DNA of 64,000 nucleotides from Guptibacillus hwajinpoensis (GTDB taxonomy: Bacteria > Bacillota > Bacilli > Bacillales > Guptibacillaceae): positions 1-64,000 of the forward strand of contig NZ_JAIVKU010000008.1 in assembly GCF_020524165.1 (NCBI RefSeq), given 5' to 3'. This document shows, piece by piece, positions 40,793-49,314 of this stretch. The stretch's first letter is position 1. Every line of letters begins with the position of its first letter. The position numbers and the translations under genes were made by a program. The notes under the pieces were generated by a model that saw only the letters and a list, made by a program, of their open reading frames with translations, did not search any database and was not told the origin of the DNA.

Positions 40793-41461
40793 ATGCGACA
40801 TTCCCTAATCACTCCACTAATGATTGAAAAATACGCCAAACGTCTTGTTGATCGATTGAAGCACCCGTTATTAACAGGCGTCGTAATCACAGGAAGCTTT
40901 GCAAGGGGAGAAGCAGGTCCGCATTCCGATTTAGATATTTGGTGTTTCTACAATGAAGCACTTATAAAATCGCCTTCTCTACCTGAATTAACAGGTATAT
41001 CACTTGATGTGAGGGAGGTATGTTTAAGAGATTTTAATGAGGTGGCAGATGGATCGAAAGAATATGTAGCCCCTTGTTTTGAGCAATTGAAAATCTATGG
41101 AGAGACGCCATTTGTTCTTCCTGCAAGAAATGAGATAAAAATTGGTTTAATGACACTATTGCTCTCGATTGACAGCCGATTAAATCAATTTGTATCGCCA
41201 ATTAACCCTTACGAACTGCTGAATGATCTTATGTACATCCTTCGCATTGAACGCTTTTTCGCTACTTCTCAATACCCGCTTACCCTCTCAGAACTCTATT
41301 CGATTCAATTTGAGGAGACCGATCGCTTTCTTGTGGAGCTTTATTCTTCTTACTTATTTGGACATAATCACCAAACGGAAGATGAAATTCGATTTGCCGT
41401 TAAGCAATTTGTTCAAAACCGCTTAAGCAGGAATTCGCTCATGGAACGAGAATCTGATTAA
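40793..41461 (+). CDS. Nucleotidyltransferase-domain protein (first of two)
   Basis: 222-residue protein with the polymerase-beta-like nucleotidyltransferase motif TGSFARGEAGPHSDLDIW (Gly-Ser, then Asp-x-Asp) at about residues 32-49, followed by a helical region without known motifs. Such proteins include aminoglycoside adenylyltransferases and MNT antitoxins; no HEPN partner is adjacent. SD AAAGGAG lies before the ATG. Function unknown. Confidence 0.78.
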   Translation: MRHSLITPLMIEKYAKRLVDRLKHPLLTGVVITGSFARGEAGPHSDLDIWCFYNEALIKSPSLPELTGISLDVREVCLRDFNEVADGSKEYVAPCFEQLKIYGETPFVLPARNEIKIGLMTLLLSIDSRLNQFVSPINPYELLNDLMYILRIERFFATSQYPLTLSELYSIQFEETDRFLVELYSSYLFGHNHQTEDEIRFAVKQFVQNRLSRNSLMERESD

Positions 41462-41496
41462 GTGTAGCTTATGTAAATAGAGGCAGGGTGAGATGA

Positions 41497-41826
41497 ATGG
41501 CAACGTTTGATGATTTTATGAAGCTTGATATTCGAGTAGGCGAAGTTATTGAAGTCAACGATTTTAAAAAAGCAAAGAAGCCAGCTTATCAATTAAAAGT
41601 GGATCTTGGTGAGGAAATTGGTATAAAGAAGTCCAGTGCCCAGATCAAAGATCTTTATGAAGTTGAAGATTTAATTGGTAAACAAGTGATGGCTGTCGTA
41701 AACTTTCCGCCCCGGCAGATTGCCGATTTTATGTCAGAAGTACTTGTTCTAGGTGTGTATGGGGATAATGGTGTGGTTTTGATACAGCCCGATCAAAAAG
41801 TAAAGAATGGCTATAAACTGGGGTGA
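41497..41826 (+). CDS. csaA: CsaA, tRNA-binding-domain chaperone
   Basis: 109-residue protein of the EMAP-II/Trbp111-like tRNA-binding fold: FMKLDIRVGEVIEV at the start and MAVVNFPPRQIADFMSEVLVLGV later are characteristic of CsaA, described as a dimeric secretion-related chaperone in B. subtilis. SD GGGTGAG lies before the ATG. It lies between two nucleotidyltransferase-like genes. Confidence 0.94.
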   Translation: MATFDDFMKLDIRVGEVIEVNDFKKAKKPAYQLKVDLGEEIGIKKSSAQIKDLYEVEDLIGKQVMAVVNFPPRQIADFMSEVLVLGVYGDNGVVLIQPDQKVKNGYKLG

Positions 41827-41827
41827 G

Positions 41828-41853
41828 GAGTGCGCTTAAGCACTCTTCTTTCT
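41828..41853 (+). terminator. Terminator of csaA
   Basis: Stem GAGTGC / GCACTC with loop GCTTAA, then a TTCTTTCTT tract. Confidence 0.75.
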
Positions 41854-41919
41854 TGTTTATCAGCTGTCTTTTTTCACTAGAAATATAATTAATTTTGATG
41901 ATGGATGGGGGTTAGAAAG

Positions 41920-42678
41920 TTGAAACAGGAAGAAGCAGTAAGAGTCATTACAAATCATCTAAAAGAGGATCCGCTTGTTAAAGCCATTTTTCTTAAAGGA
42001 TCGATGGGGCGAAACGAGCATGATGAGAATTCAGATGTGGATCTCTATTGTCTCGTTAATGAGGAAGACATGGAGGCTTTTCTAAAAAAGCGAAAAAGTT
42101 ATTTGGAAGTTTATAGTAAACTTCTGTTCTATGATGAAATCTTTATTATTGCGCCACAAGTGATAGCCGTGTTTGATAATTTGTTGCACCTTGATTTGTT
42201 TACAGTGACAGCTGAATCGTTCATTGAGAAAGATTTTTGTAGAGTGCTTTACGATCCACAAGGATGTCTAAGTGATTTTAACGAACAGTTAACCTTATCA
42301 AAACAAGAGTTTATTAACCATGTAGATGATACGGCATTTTTTTTATTTCAATATGAAAAGTCCAGAAGAAGAGGAAATGACATTTGGTCAGTTCATATGT
42401 TGCATCACGTTATGATGCATTATTCCAGAGTGTTGCTTTACCATTATCATCCAGAGCGAGCGCAGCTGGGGTTAAAAACATTACATACGACACTTGAAGA
42501 AAACAACTTAAAAAAAACGAAGGATATTTATCAACACATAACGATTGACGATCATGAAAAGGCGGTACGCGACATACGAGATTGGCTTAAAGAAGAAGAA
42601 GCTTGGATACTTGATCAGCTTGACGGAACGACTTATAGTAGCTCGTTTTTAAAGCGAATGATTGAGTTAAATGAATAA
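41920..42678 (+). CDS. Nucleotidyltransferase-domain protein (second of two)
   Basis: 252-residue protein with KGSMGRNEHDENSDVDLYC (nucleotidyltransferase Gly-Ser...Asp-x-Asp) near residues 27-45 and a long helical C-terminus rich in His and aromatic residues (VHMLHHVMMHYSR). This resembles aminoglycoside 6-adenylyltransferase-like proteins but the resistance role is unproven. The TTG at 41920 has GGGGGT eight bases upstream; an ATG at 41905 lies before it with poor SD and remains possible. Confidence 0.75.
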   Translation: MKQEEAVRVITNHLKEDPLVKAIFLKGSMGRNEHDENSDVDLYCLVNEEDMEAFLKKRKSYLEVYSKLLFYDEIFIIAPQVIAVFDNLLHLDLFTVTAESFIEKDFCRVLYDPQGCLSDFNEQLTLSKQEFINHVDDTAFFLFQYEKSRRRGNDIWSVHMLHHVMMHYSRVLLYHYHPERAQLGLKTLHTTLEENNLKKTKDIYQHITIDDHEKAVRDIRDWLKEEEAWILDQLDGTTYSSSFLKRMIELNE

Positions 42679-42687
42679 AGATAGAAG

Positions 42688-42726
42688 GAACTAGAAAAAG
42701 GTGCCAAGGGCACCTTTTTCTAGTTC
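42688..42726. terminator. Terminator between nucleotidyltransferase and FadH-like genes
   Basis: A perfect 18-bp stem starting GAACTAGAAAAAGGTGCC with loop AAG, with Ts and As suited to both directions. Confidence 0.92.
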
Positions 42727-42783
42727 GATCTAAAGATTTTGTTTTCTTGCCTCATGGCTGGCATTACCTTGACGGATAAGAAG

Positions 42784-44727
42784 TTACTTAACAGAAATTG
42801 TCTCGGGTTCAAAAGCAATTTTCGCTCCTTCGTAGATTGCTCGCTTGGCATCAAGCTCACCAGCAAGTCGAGCGCCTCCGATCACGGCTATATCGATTCC
42901 TTTCTTTGATAGTTCCTCATATTCCTCAGGAATATTCGACTCCTGACCAGCAGCAAGGATGACGGTGTCAGCTTGAAGAAATTCCTGCTCACCCGTCTCG
43001 CTATTTGTAATCGTTACTCCTTCTGTTGTGATTTCCTCGTATGAAAGATTGGTTCTGAACGTAACGCCATTTTGCTTTAAATCTTGCAGCATCGCCCATT
43101 TTGTCGTCTTACCAAGTCCTTCGCCCATTTTTCCATTTCGCCTAAGTAGAAGGATGTCGTGAATTCCTTTTTCGATCAGGAAGTGCGAGACATCACACCC
43201 AATTCCACCTGCACCAATAATAATGACTTTCTTTCCAACTTCTCGGGTCCCAGAAAGAATTTCAGGATACGAAATGGCATGATGGATCCCAGGAATAACA
43301 GGCTGTCTTGGAACAACTCCAGTAGCAAGTACGACTAGATCTGGTGAGTGGGCGAGCAGGTCATCTGCATTCGGTTTATGGTTAACGTTAATTTGAACGC
43401 CTAATCGGTTTAGTTCAGTAGTATAGTAGCGGATGGTCTCATCGAATTCTTTCTTTATTGGAATTTTTCTCGCCAGATTAAACTGACCGCCAATCGCTGC
43501 GTTCGCTTCGTAAAGCGTAACGGTATGGCCCAGTTCAGCATGAGCTCTGGCTGCTTCCATTCCAGCTACACCGCCACCGATTACAACAACTGTTTTTGTT
43601 TTATCTGCTTTTTTAATTGTCCATTTATGTTCTCTTCCAGCACGAGGATTCACAAGACAGGAGACGGCTTTTCCTTCAAAGGCATGATCAAGACATGCCT
43701 GGTTACAGGCAATACACGTATTAATTTGATCGAGCGCTTGCCCTTTCGCTTTTGCTAATAGAAAAGGGTCAGCAAGAAACGGTCTTGCCATCGAAACCAT
43801 ATCTAGCTTATAAAGTAACTCTTCTGCTAGAAGCGGATCATTAATGCGATTGCTACCAATGACGGGGATGGTAACGGTTTCTTTGATTTTGAGAGCCGGT
43901 TCAATGAAACCAGCGCGCGGGACCATCATTGAAATTGTCGGAACGGTAGATTCATGCCAACCAATTCCGATGTTTAAAATATCCGCTTCATGCTCTTCTA
44001 ACTTCTTTGCCAGTTGGATCGTTTCCTCTGGTGTTGACGAATCAGGAACTAAATCGAGCCCGGACATCCGAAAAATAATGGGATAATCGTCGCCAACCGC
44101 TGCTCGAACAGATTTCAGGACTTCGGTTGCAAAACGAGTACGATTCTCAAAATTGCCCCCCCATTTATCTGATCGTTTATTCGTTCTTGGTGAGAGGAAT
44201 TGGTTAATTAAATACCCTTCAGAACCCATGATTTCTACAGCGTCAAAGCCAACAGCTTTTGCTTTTCTTCCTGCTTCTGCATAGGATTCAAGCAAATTTA
44301 GGATATCTATTTCAGTTAATTCTTCCGGAACCTCTCTGTGTATAGGGGATTTTATAGGAGAGGGAGCGACGGATGGAACACCGTTCATTTGTGAATAGGC
44401 ATATCGACCAGCGTGAAAAAGTTGCGCAGCAATGCGTCCGTTTGCCGCGTGCACACTGTCTGTTAATCGTCTCATTACTCGAAGATCATCTTCCCGGTAG
44501 AATCCTAAAAAGTGGTGCCCTCCATCACCTTCGGGAGAAACGGAAATTCCACCAGTAACCATAAGGCCTGGGCCATCCTCTCCTGAACGTTCAGTATAAA
44601 AGGAAATAAGAGCCTCCTCTTGTTCTTTACTTCCTTCCATGCCAAGGTGCATGGATCCCATCATCACTCTGTTTGGCAACGTGAGTCTTCTTAATTGAAT
44701 AGGTTCAAATAATTTTTCCCATTTCAT
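42784..44727 (-). CDS. fadH: 2,4-dienoyl-CoA reductase-like NADH:flavin oxidoreductase
   Basis: 647-residue multi-domain flavo-iron-sulfur enzyme for breakdown of unsaturated fatty acids. N-terminal OYE barrel with FMN (about 1-330; LPNRVMMGSMHLGMEG), 4Fe-4S cysteines in CIACNQACLD and SCLVNPRAG, FAD loop VVIGGGVAGMEAA near 375, and NAD(P) loop IIGAGGIGCDVSHF. Full length. The upstream palindrome ATGAATG..CATTCAT fits a fatty-acid TetR repressor. The symbol is by family; other OYE-like 'enoate reductases' share this layout. Confidence 0.88.
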   Translation of the reverse strand: MKWEKLFEPIQLRRLTLPNRVMMGSMHLGMEGSKEQEEALISFYTERSGEDGPGLMVTGGISVSPEGDGGHHFLGFYREDDLRVMRRLTDSVHAANGRIAAQLFHAGRYAYSQMNGVPSVAPSPIKSPIHREVPEELTEIDILNLLESYAEAGRKAKAVGFDAVEIMGSEGYLINQFLSPRTNKRSDKWGGNFENRTRFATEVLKSVRAAVGDDYPIIFRMSGLDLVPDSSTPEETIQLAKKLEEHEADILNIGIGWHESTVPTISMMVPRAGFIEPALKIKETVTIPVIGSNRINDPLLAEELLYKLDMVSMARPFLADPFLLAKAKGQALDQINTCIACNQACLDHAFEGKAVSCLVNPRAGREHKWTIKKADKTKTVVVIGGGVAGMEAARAHAELGHTVTLYEANAAIGGQFNLARKIPIKKEFDETIRYYTTELNRLGVQINVNHKPNADDLLAHSPDLVVLATGVVPRQPVIPGIHHAISYPEILSGTREVGKKVIIIGAGGIGCDVSHFLIEKGIHDILLLRRNGKMGEGLGKTTKWAMLQDLKQNGVTFRTNLSYEEITTEGVTITNSETGEQEFLQADTVILAAGQESNIPEEYEELSKKGIDIAVIGGARLAGELDAKRAIYEGAKIAFEPETISVK

Positions 44728-44766
44728 TTACCATTCACCACACTTCTTCGTTTTGAACACATTTCG

Positions 44767-44782
44767 ATGAATGGTCATTCAT
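44767..44782 (-). promoter_or_regulatory. Candidate TetR/FadR-type operator upstream of fadH
   Basis: ATGAATG-GT-CATTCAT, 7-bp arms, 40 bp before the fadH start. Its half-sites resemble those of B. subtilis FadR (TGAATG...CATTCA), but the spacer is 2 rather than 6 bp. A cre-like AAAGCGCTTT lies at 44794-44803. Confidence 0.5.
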
Positions 44783-44842
44783 TTCCTGTAAAGAAAGCGC
44801 TTTTTTATTTATTTTTTTTATGAGAAACGATGATAACACATC

Positions 44843-44868
44843 AAAAAAGAGCGCCTCGGCGCTCTTTC
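44843..44868 (-). terminator. Terminator of the DegV-family gene
   Basis: Read on the minus strand: AAAGAGCGCC-GA-GGCGCTCTTT followed by Ts. Confidence 0.9.
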
Positions 44869-44880
44869 TAGACAGGCTTT

Positions 44881-45738
44881 TTAGTGTTTCTTGAAGGCGA
44901 CCAGGAGTCCGCCTTCTCCCGCGTATGTTCCAATAAGTGGGCCCATAGTTGAGAGAATCACTTGTTTAAACGGATAGCGTTCTTGAATTTGCTCAATCAA
45001 TGCCTTGGCTTTGTCTTCGCAGTTACTATGAGCAACCGCAATTACTTTGTCTTCTAGGTTATGACCATAGTCTCCGATTTTCTGAATGAATTGTCGAACG
45101 GCTCGTTTATTACCACGAATTTTATCAAGTACTTCAAGCGATCCATCGTCATCACTTGCTTTCATAAGCAGCTTGATATTTAAGGCAGAAGCAATTGTTC
45201 CTCTTACTCGATCAAGGCGTCCCCCCTTGATAACGTTCTCAAGGGTGTCTAGTAAAAACATCGTAAGCGTATCTTCTGTATATTCATATGCTTGTTCGAC
45301 AATAGAATCAAAGCTCTCCCCATCGCGCGCCATCTCCGCAGCATGATAAACAATAATCCCAAGACCGGATGAGGCTGTTTTAGAGTTGATCACTTCTATC
45401 TTTCGATTAGGATGTTCCTCATGAAACATTCTTTTCGCCAGAACAGCGTTATCATACGTGCTACTCAGTGCTCCAGAAAGCGCTATAACAAGAATATCGT
45501 CTTCCGGACTTGCTTCTTGAAATTTTGTAAGAAAGTCCTGGGGTGATGGGGCAGAAGACTTGGGAAGTTCTTTTGATTTTTTAAGTTTCTGATAGAACGT
45601 AGGTGTATCAAGGTCTACTCCAGCTTTGTATTCTTCATCACCAAAGAGAAGGTTAAGTGGAACGACCGACACGTTCAATTCAGTTAGCAGTTCTTCAGGG
45701 AAGTCAACACTGCTGTCAGTAATGATTCGAGTTGCCAT
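44881..45738 (-). CDS. DegV-family fatty-acid-binding protein
   Basis: 285-residue DegV/FakB-type protein that binds a fatty acid for phosphorylation by FakA. Landmarks: IITDSSVDFPEE at the N-terminus, SAPSPQDF, LSGALSSTYDNA, TKTASSGLG-like NSKTASSGLG and GGRLDR. Full length for the family. SD AAAGGGG lies before the ATG. Single gene. Confidence 0.92.
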   Translation of the reverse strand: MATRIITDSSVDFPEELLTELNVSVVPLNLLFGDEEYKAGVDLDTPTFYQKLKKSKELPKSSAPSPQDFLTKFQEASPEDDILVIALSGALSSTYDNAVLAKRMFHEEHPNRKIEVINSKTASSGLGIIVYHAAEMARDGESFDSIVEQAYEYTEDTLTMFLLDTLENVIKGGRLDRVRGTIASALNIKLLMKASDDDGSLEVLDKIRGNKRAVRQFIQKIGDYGHNLEDKVIAVAHSNCEDKAKALIEQIQERYPFKQVILSTMGPLIGTYAGEGGLLVAFKKH

Positions 45739-45886
45739 ACAATTACCCCTTTTTCGTTATTACCCGCATCCAGGTATTACGTCTATTGTACCACGCTTTC
45801 ACGCCTAATCGACCGGAAGATATTTCTCATGGATGAAGAGTGAAATGGACAGCCTAATAAAAAGATTTTTGAGAGGTGAGAAGGAA

Positions 45887-46852
45887 ATGACAATCATTCA
45901 ACTGGGCTATGTTGCCATGAGTACCGAGCTTATAAATAGCTCTCCGTCTCAGACGATGACTTACGCTCAATTTCAGAAAATCAAAAACAAAGAAGCCGCG
46001 ATTCGTAAGCTTGAACGGATCGCTAAATCAAATCTTGAAAATTGCCTCAGACTTTTAAAGCATAACAAAGGGAATGACATTCATTTCTTTCGACTAAGTT
46101 CACGCTTGATTCCTCTTGCCAACCATGAGGCACTTGAAGGATGGGATTATTTAACACCGCTAAAGAATGAATTAAAGGAATTAGGCAATTTTGCAAAAAA
46201 AGAAAAAATGAGAATCGATTTTCACCCTGATCACTTTGTATTATTAAATTCTCCAAAAAAAGAAATCTTACAGGCTTCCGTTCAAATGCTCGCTTTGCAC
46301 GTTAGGCTTCTTGAAAGTATGGGGATCGATTCAACCCATCGGTGTGTTCTTCATGTGGGCGGTGGTTATGATGACAAAGAGCTTTCGCTTGAACGCTTTA
46401 TCCATAATTGGATGTATACCCCACAGAAGATACAAGAAACCATTATTTTAGAGAATGATGATACAACATTTACTCTTTTGGACACCCTTTATTTGTGCGA
46501 AAAATTAAATGTTCCGATGGTTTTTGACTATCATCACCATATGGCTTGTCATGAAACGAAAGAGTGGGAAGAGCACTGGGGGAGAGTGGTAGACACGTGG
46601 CGAAACTCTTCGCTCCCGGTGAAGATGCACATTTCATCACCGAAAAGTGAGCAAGAATTTCGAAGTCATGCTGATTATGTAGATGTTGATTGGTTTTTCT
46701 CTTTCCTAAATAGCGTAAAAGGAAGTACTGAGCAAATTGATTGTATGATTGAAGCAAAGCAAAAGGATGCGGCTTTATTTCAATTAATGGATAACATTAA
46801 GAAACGGGACGATATCGAGCTCATTGACGGTTCTACATTTAGAATAAAGTAA
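45887..46852 (+). CDS. uvsE: UV damage endonuclease UvsE
   Basis: 321-residue TIM-barrel endonuclease that nicks DNA 5' to UV photoproducts. Metal-site motifs: LGYVAMSTEL, RLSSRLIPL, FHPDHFVLL, VLHVGGGYDDK, ENDDTTFT, VFDYHHHMAC and KMHISSPK. Length equals B. subtilis YwjD. An 18-residue upstream extension was rejected because GAGGTGAG lies eight bases before this ATG. Ends at a bidirectional terminator. Confidence 0.95.
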   Translation: MTIIQLGYVAMSTELINSSPSQTMTYAQFQKIKNKEAAIRKLERIAKSNLENCLRLLKHNKGNDIHFFRLSSRLIPLANHEALEGWDYLTPLKNELKELGNFAKKEKMRIDFHPDHFVLLNSPKKEILQASVQMLALHVRLLESMGIDSTHRCVLHVGGGYDDKELSLERFIHNWMYTPQKIQETIILENDDTTFTLLDTLYLCEKLNVPMVFDYHHHMACHETKEWEEHWGRVVDTWRNSSLPVKMHISSPKSEQEFRSHADYVDVDWFFSFLNSVKGSTEQIDCMIEAKQKDAALFQLMDNIKKRDDIELIDGSTFRIK

Positions 46853-46879
46853 AACCGGGCAAAGCATGCCCGGTTTTAC
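46851..46879. terminator. Bidirectional terminator between uvsE and a 36-residue gene
   Basis: Stem AAAACCGGGCA / TGCCCGGTTTT overlapping both stop codons. Confidence 0.85.
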
Positions 46880-46986
46880 TCTGTGATTTTTTTGCTTCTT
46901 TGTTTCGTTGAAGGTTTTGTTTCATTGGTATGCTCTACTGCCTGAGAAAGCTCTTTCTTCATACCACGTTTTTTTTCCTTGGCCAT
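46876..46986 (-). CDS. Very small basic protein (36 residues)
   Basis: Missed by length cut-offs. It reads MAKEKKRGMKK, then ELSQAVEHTNETKPS and a KQRSKKITE end: strongly basic with 10 Lys/Arg clustered at both ends, no membrane helix. GGAGGAG lies five bases before the ATG, which is the main support. Convergent with uvsE; shares its terminator. No family recognised; tiny basic proteins of this kind in Bacillus are often stress or sporulation proteins (inference). Confidence 0.6.
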   Translation of the reverse strand: MAKEKKRGMKKELSQAVEHTNETKPSTKQRSKKITE

Positions 46987-47029
46987 CAAATCTCCTCCTT
47001 ACATGAAATTAGCGTGTCCGTTCTATCAG

Positions 47030-47055
47030 GTTTTATCCGAACTTTGATAGGGTTA
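47030..47055 (+). promoter_or_regulatory. Weak sigma-B-like promoter before the SDR/QueA-like/VOC operon
   Basis: GTTTTA, 14 bp, GGGTTA resembles the sigma-B pattern GTTTAA-N12-14-GGGTAT with mismatches. It is 168 bp from the first gene. The rest of the 46987-47222 gap shows no other clear feature. Confidence 0.25.
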
Positions 47056-47222
47056 TTCTTTTCACATAGATGCTTCTTATTCCGTCACTCAGTCAAAAGG
47101 TGTAGAAATAACACAGGAATACAGGACTTAATCAGTAGCCATTTCTACAACGAATCCCCGAAGCCTGATTCTAATTTTCTCGATAAACTAGAAATAGGAA
47201 AAAAGAAGGGGAGGAAAGAATA

Positions 47223-47930
47223 ATGAACAAAACGGTTATGATTACAGGGGCGTCTAAAGGACTTGGTAAAGCACTGGCATTTTCTTTTGCTGATGCAGGC
47301 TACCGCCTTTCAATTTGTGCAAGAGGAGAAAAGGAGCTCTTGCAGGTGAGAGATGCACTTATTGAAAATGGTGCAGAAGTAATAGCTGTCGTTGCGGACG
47401 CATCAAAGGCAGAAGAAGTTGAACGGTTGGTGGCGGTAACAGAGCACACTTATGGAAATATTGATGTTCTCATCAATAACGCTTCTTACTTGGGTCCTTC
47501 TCCAATTCCGTCTTTACTGGATTATTCGCCAATTGAATTTAGAGAAGTGATGAGGGTCAATGCTGAAGGGCCGTTTCTTTTAACGAAACGCGTACTACCT
47601 GGCATGATCCGAAGAAAGGAAGGATCCATCATTAATGTTACTTCGGAAGCTGGAGGAACAGGCTATGCAGGATGGGGCGCCTATGGTATTTCTAAATTTG
47701 CACTTGAAGGTATGACAGAGACATGGGCTGATGAGCTAAGCGGGTTAGGCGTTCGAGTAAATATGGTCGACCCAGGTGAGATGGACACAGCGATGCATGA
47801 GAAAGCAGTACCGGATTGTGATTATTTACTGGCACGACCAGAGGATGTCACAAGTGTCTTTCTTCATTTAGCTGAGTCTAGTGATACAGGTGTAAGAGTG
47901 GAAGCTCAACGCTTAAGGGATGGTGATTGA
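47223..47930 (+). CDS. Short-chain dehydrogenase/reductase heading the QueA-like operon
   Basis: 235-residue SDR: TGASKGLG cofactor loop (8-15), NNAS in place of the usual NNAG, catalytic Ser in NVTSEAGG and Tyr-x3-Lys in YGISK. SD GGGGAGG lies before the ATG. Its end overlaps the possible early start of the QueA-like gene, so the three genes SDR, QueA-like and VOC form one unit. Substrate unknown. Confidence 0.87.
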   Translation: MNKTVMITGASKGLGKALAFSFADAGYRLSICARGEKELLQVRDALIENGAEVIAVVADASKAEEVERLVAVTEHTYGNIDVLINNASYLGPSPIPSLLDYSPIEFREVMRVNAEGPFLLTKRVLPGMIRRKEGSIINVTSEAGGTGYAGWGAYGISKFALEGMTETWADELSGLGVRVNMVDPGEMDTAMHEKAVPDCDYLLARPEDVTSVFLHLAESSDTGVRVEAQRLRDGD

Positions 47931-47935
47931 AATTG

Positions 47936-48946
47936 ATGGGAATCCGTTTTTGCTTACCTGATGTGCTTCACGCGAATGATCCCCCCGAACATCGATCTGG
48001 ACGGAGAGAGGATGTTCGTATGATGGTTATAGAGGAAGAAGAAGTAAGGCATAAGCAATTTCTTGAGCTAGGCTCCTTCTTGCATGAAGGAGATGTTCTC
48101 GTCTTTAATGATAGTCGTACGTTGCCTGCGGAATTAAAGGGGGTTACGGAAAAAGGGGAGAAAATTGCTGTTCGGCTTGCAAGACGGTTGAGCGATAAGA
48201 AGTGGGCTGTAATTGTAGCTGAAGGCGTAGCAGAAAGTGGCAAAACGATTTGGTTTTCGAAATCATTAAGCGCCATGATTGAGAAGAATGCGGGAGCTTA
48301 TGATCATTTATCTTTTTCAAAAGGAGGAACGGAACTACTAAATGATATTTATCAAATTGGAGAGCCCATTCGCTATGAATATATTCATGAGCCATGGCCA
48401 CTTGAAACGTATCAAACGGTTTATAGTTCGGCTCCTGGTTCTGTAGAAATGACTTCTGCTGGTCGAGCTTTTACATGGAAAATGCTATTCGAATTAGAAG
48501 CATTGGGTGTGCACCTTGCCTACCTTACGCTTCATACAGGAATAAGTGACTTGCTTCAGGAGAATTGGTCTCCGAATCCATGTGAAAATTGGGAAGAATA
48601 TACGATACCTAAAAAAACGGCACACACTGTAAATAAAGCATTAAAAGAGGGACGAAGAGTTATCGCAGTGGGAACAACCGTTGTTCGTGCTCTTGAGTCT
48701 GCATTTGATACTGAAGTGAAATCAGGTAAAGGATCGACAAACCTATACATCCATTCCCAAACGAAACTTCAGGCTGTTCATGGACTCCTCACAGGTTTTC
48801 ATGAACCAGAAGCCAGTCATTTAGATATGCTTTCTGCTTTTGTATCGAAGGAAAAGTTGGATAAAGCCTATGAGATCGCTATACAAGAGAAGTATCTTTG
48901 GCATGAATTTGGTGATGTTAATCTAATAGTAGGAGTGAGTAAATGA
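47936..48946 (+). CDS. QueA-like S-adenosylmethionine:tRNA ribosyltransferase-isomerase paralogue
   Basis: 336-residue protein with the QueA fold: DVLVFNDSRTLPAEL (QueA D-x-LV-x-N-x-T-R-V-x-P-A-RL), SSAPGSVEMTSAGRAFT, YLTLHTGIS (QueA TLHVG) and VIAVGTTVVRALES. The QueA segment HxMHxE after TLHVG is not present; here it reads NPCENWEEYTIP. That and the genetic setting suggest a divergent paralogue, not the queuosine enzyme. Start ATG with GGTGAT eight bases upstream; TTG codons at 47927 and 47933 are alternatives. Confidence 0.8.
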   Translation: MGIRFCLPDVLHANDPPEHRSGRREDVRMMVIEEEEVRHKQFLELGSFLHEGDVLVFNDSRTLPAELKGVTEKGEKIAVRLARRLSDKKWAVIVAEGVAESGKTIWFSKSLSAMIEKNAGAYDHLSFSKGGTELLNDIYQIGEPIRYEYIHEPWPLETYQTVYSSAPGSVEMTSAGRAFTWKMLFELEALGVHLAYLTLHTGISDLLQENWSPNPCENWEEYTIPKKTAHTVNKALKEGRRVIAVGTTVVRALESAFDTEVKSGKGSTNLYIHSQTKLQAVHGLLTGFHEPEASHLDMLSAFVSKEKLDKAYEIAIQEKYLWHEFGDVNLIVGVSK

Positions 48947-49314
48947 GGTTTCATCACGCTGCGATTAACGTGCTTGATCTCCAAGCGTCGGTTTCTTTCT
49001 ATGAGAAATTAGGTTTTACTAAGATAGAGACGTATTGTTCGCATGAGGAGAGGACAGCATTTCTAAAGAAAAATGGGATGATGGTAGAACTGATTGAAGA
49101 GGTAACAACACGAAGTCTTCCGGTCAGACTATCTGGTCACCTTGCTTTTGAAATAGATAATCTTGAGCGGTTTTTACGAGAATACAGAACGGTGTTTACT
49201 AAAGTAGAGCGCTACACGCTACACGGAACACAGGTCGCTTATGCTATTGGCCCGAATGGAGAAGAGGTCGAATGGATTGAAAAAATGCGGCTCTCAAATA
49301 ATGAGCCGCATTAG
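48943..49314 (+). CDS. VOC-family (glyoxalase/dioxygenase-like) protein
   Basis: 123-residue vicinal-oxygen-chelate protein with two beta-alpha-beta-beta-beta units: FHHAAINVLDLQASVSFYEKLGF and the C-terminal IGPNGEEVEWIE. Metal ligands typical of glyoxalase (His near 5, Glu near 50 and 112) are plausible. It overlaps the QueA-like gene by four bases (ATGA). The end of the gene contains a hairpin that terminates the opposite gene. Confidence 0.85.
   Translation: MRFHHAAINVLDLQASVSFYEKLGFTKIETYCSHEERTAFLKKNGMMVELIEEVTTRSLPVRLSGHLAFEIDNLERFLREYRTVFTKVERYTLHGTQVAYAIGPNGEEVEWIEKMRLSNNEPH
49280..49311 (-). terminator. Terminator of the TetR gene, within the VOC coding end
   Basis: On the minus strand ATGCGGCTC / GAGCCGCAT is followed by six Ts. 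The same bases encode the last codons of the VOC protein. Confidence 0.8.

Noticed and set aside
40793..41461. MNT/HEPN toxin-antitoxin pair
   Set aside because: The nucleotidyltransferase has no adjacent HEPN gene; the next gene is csaA.
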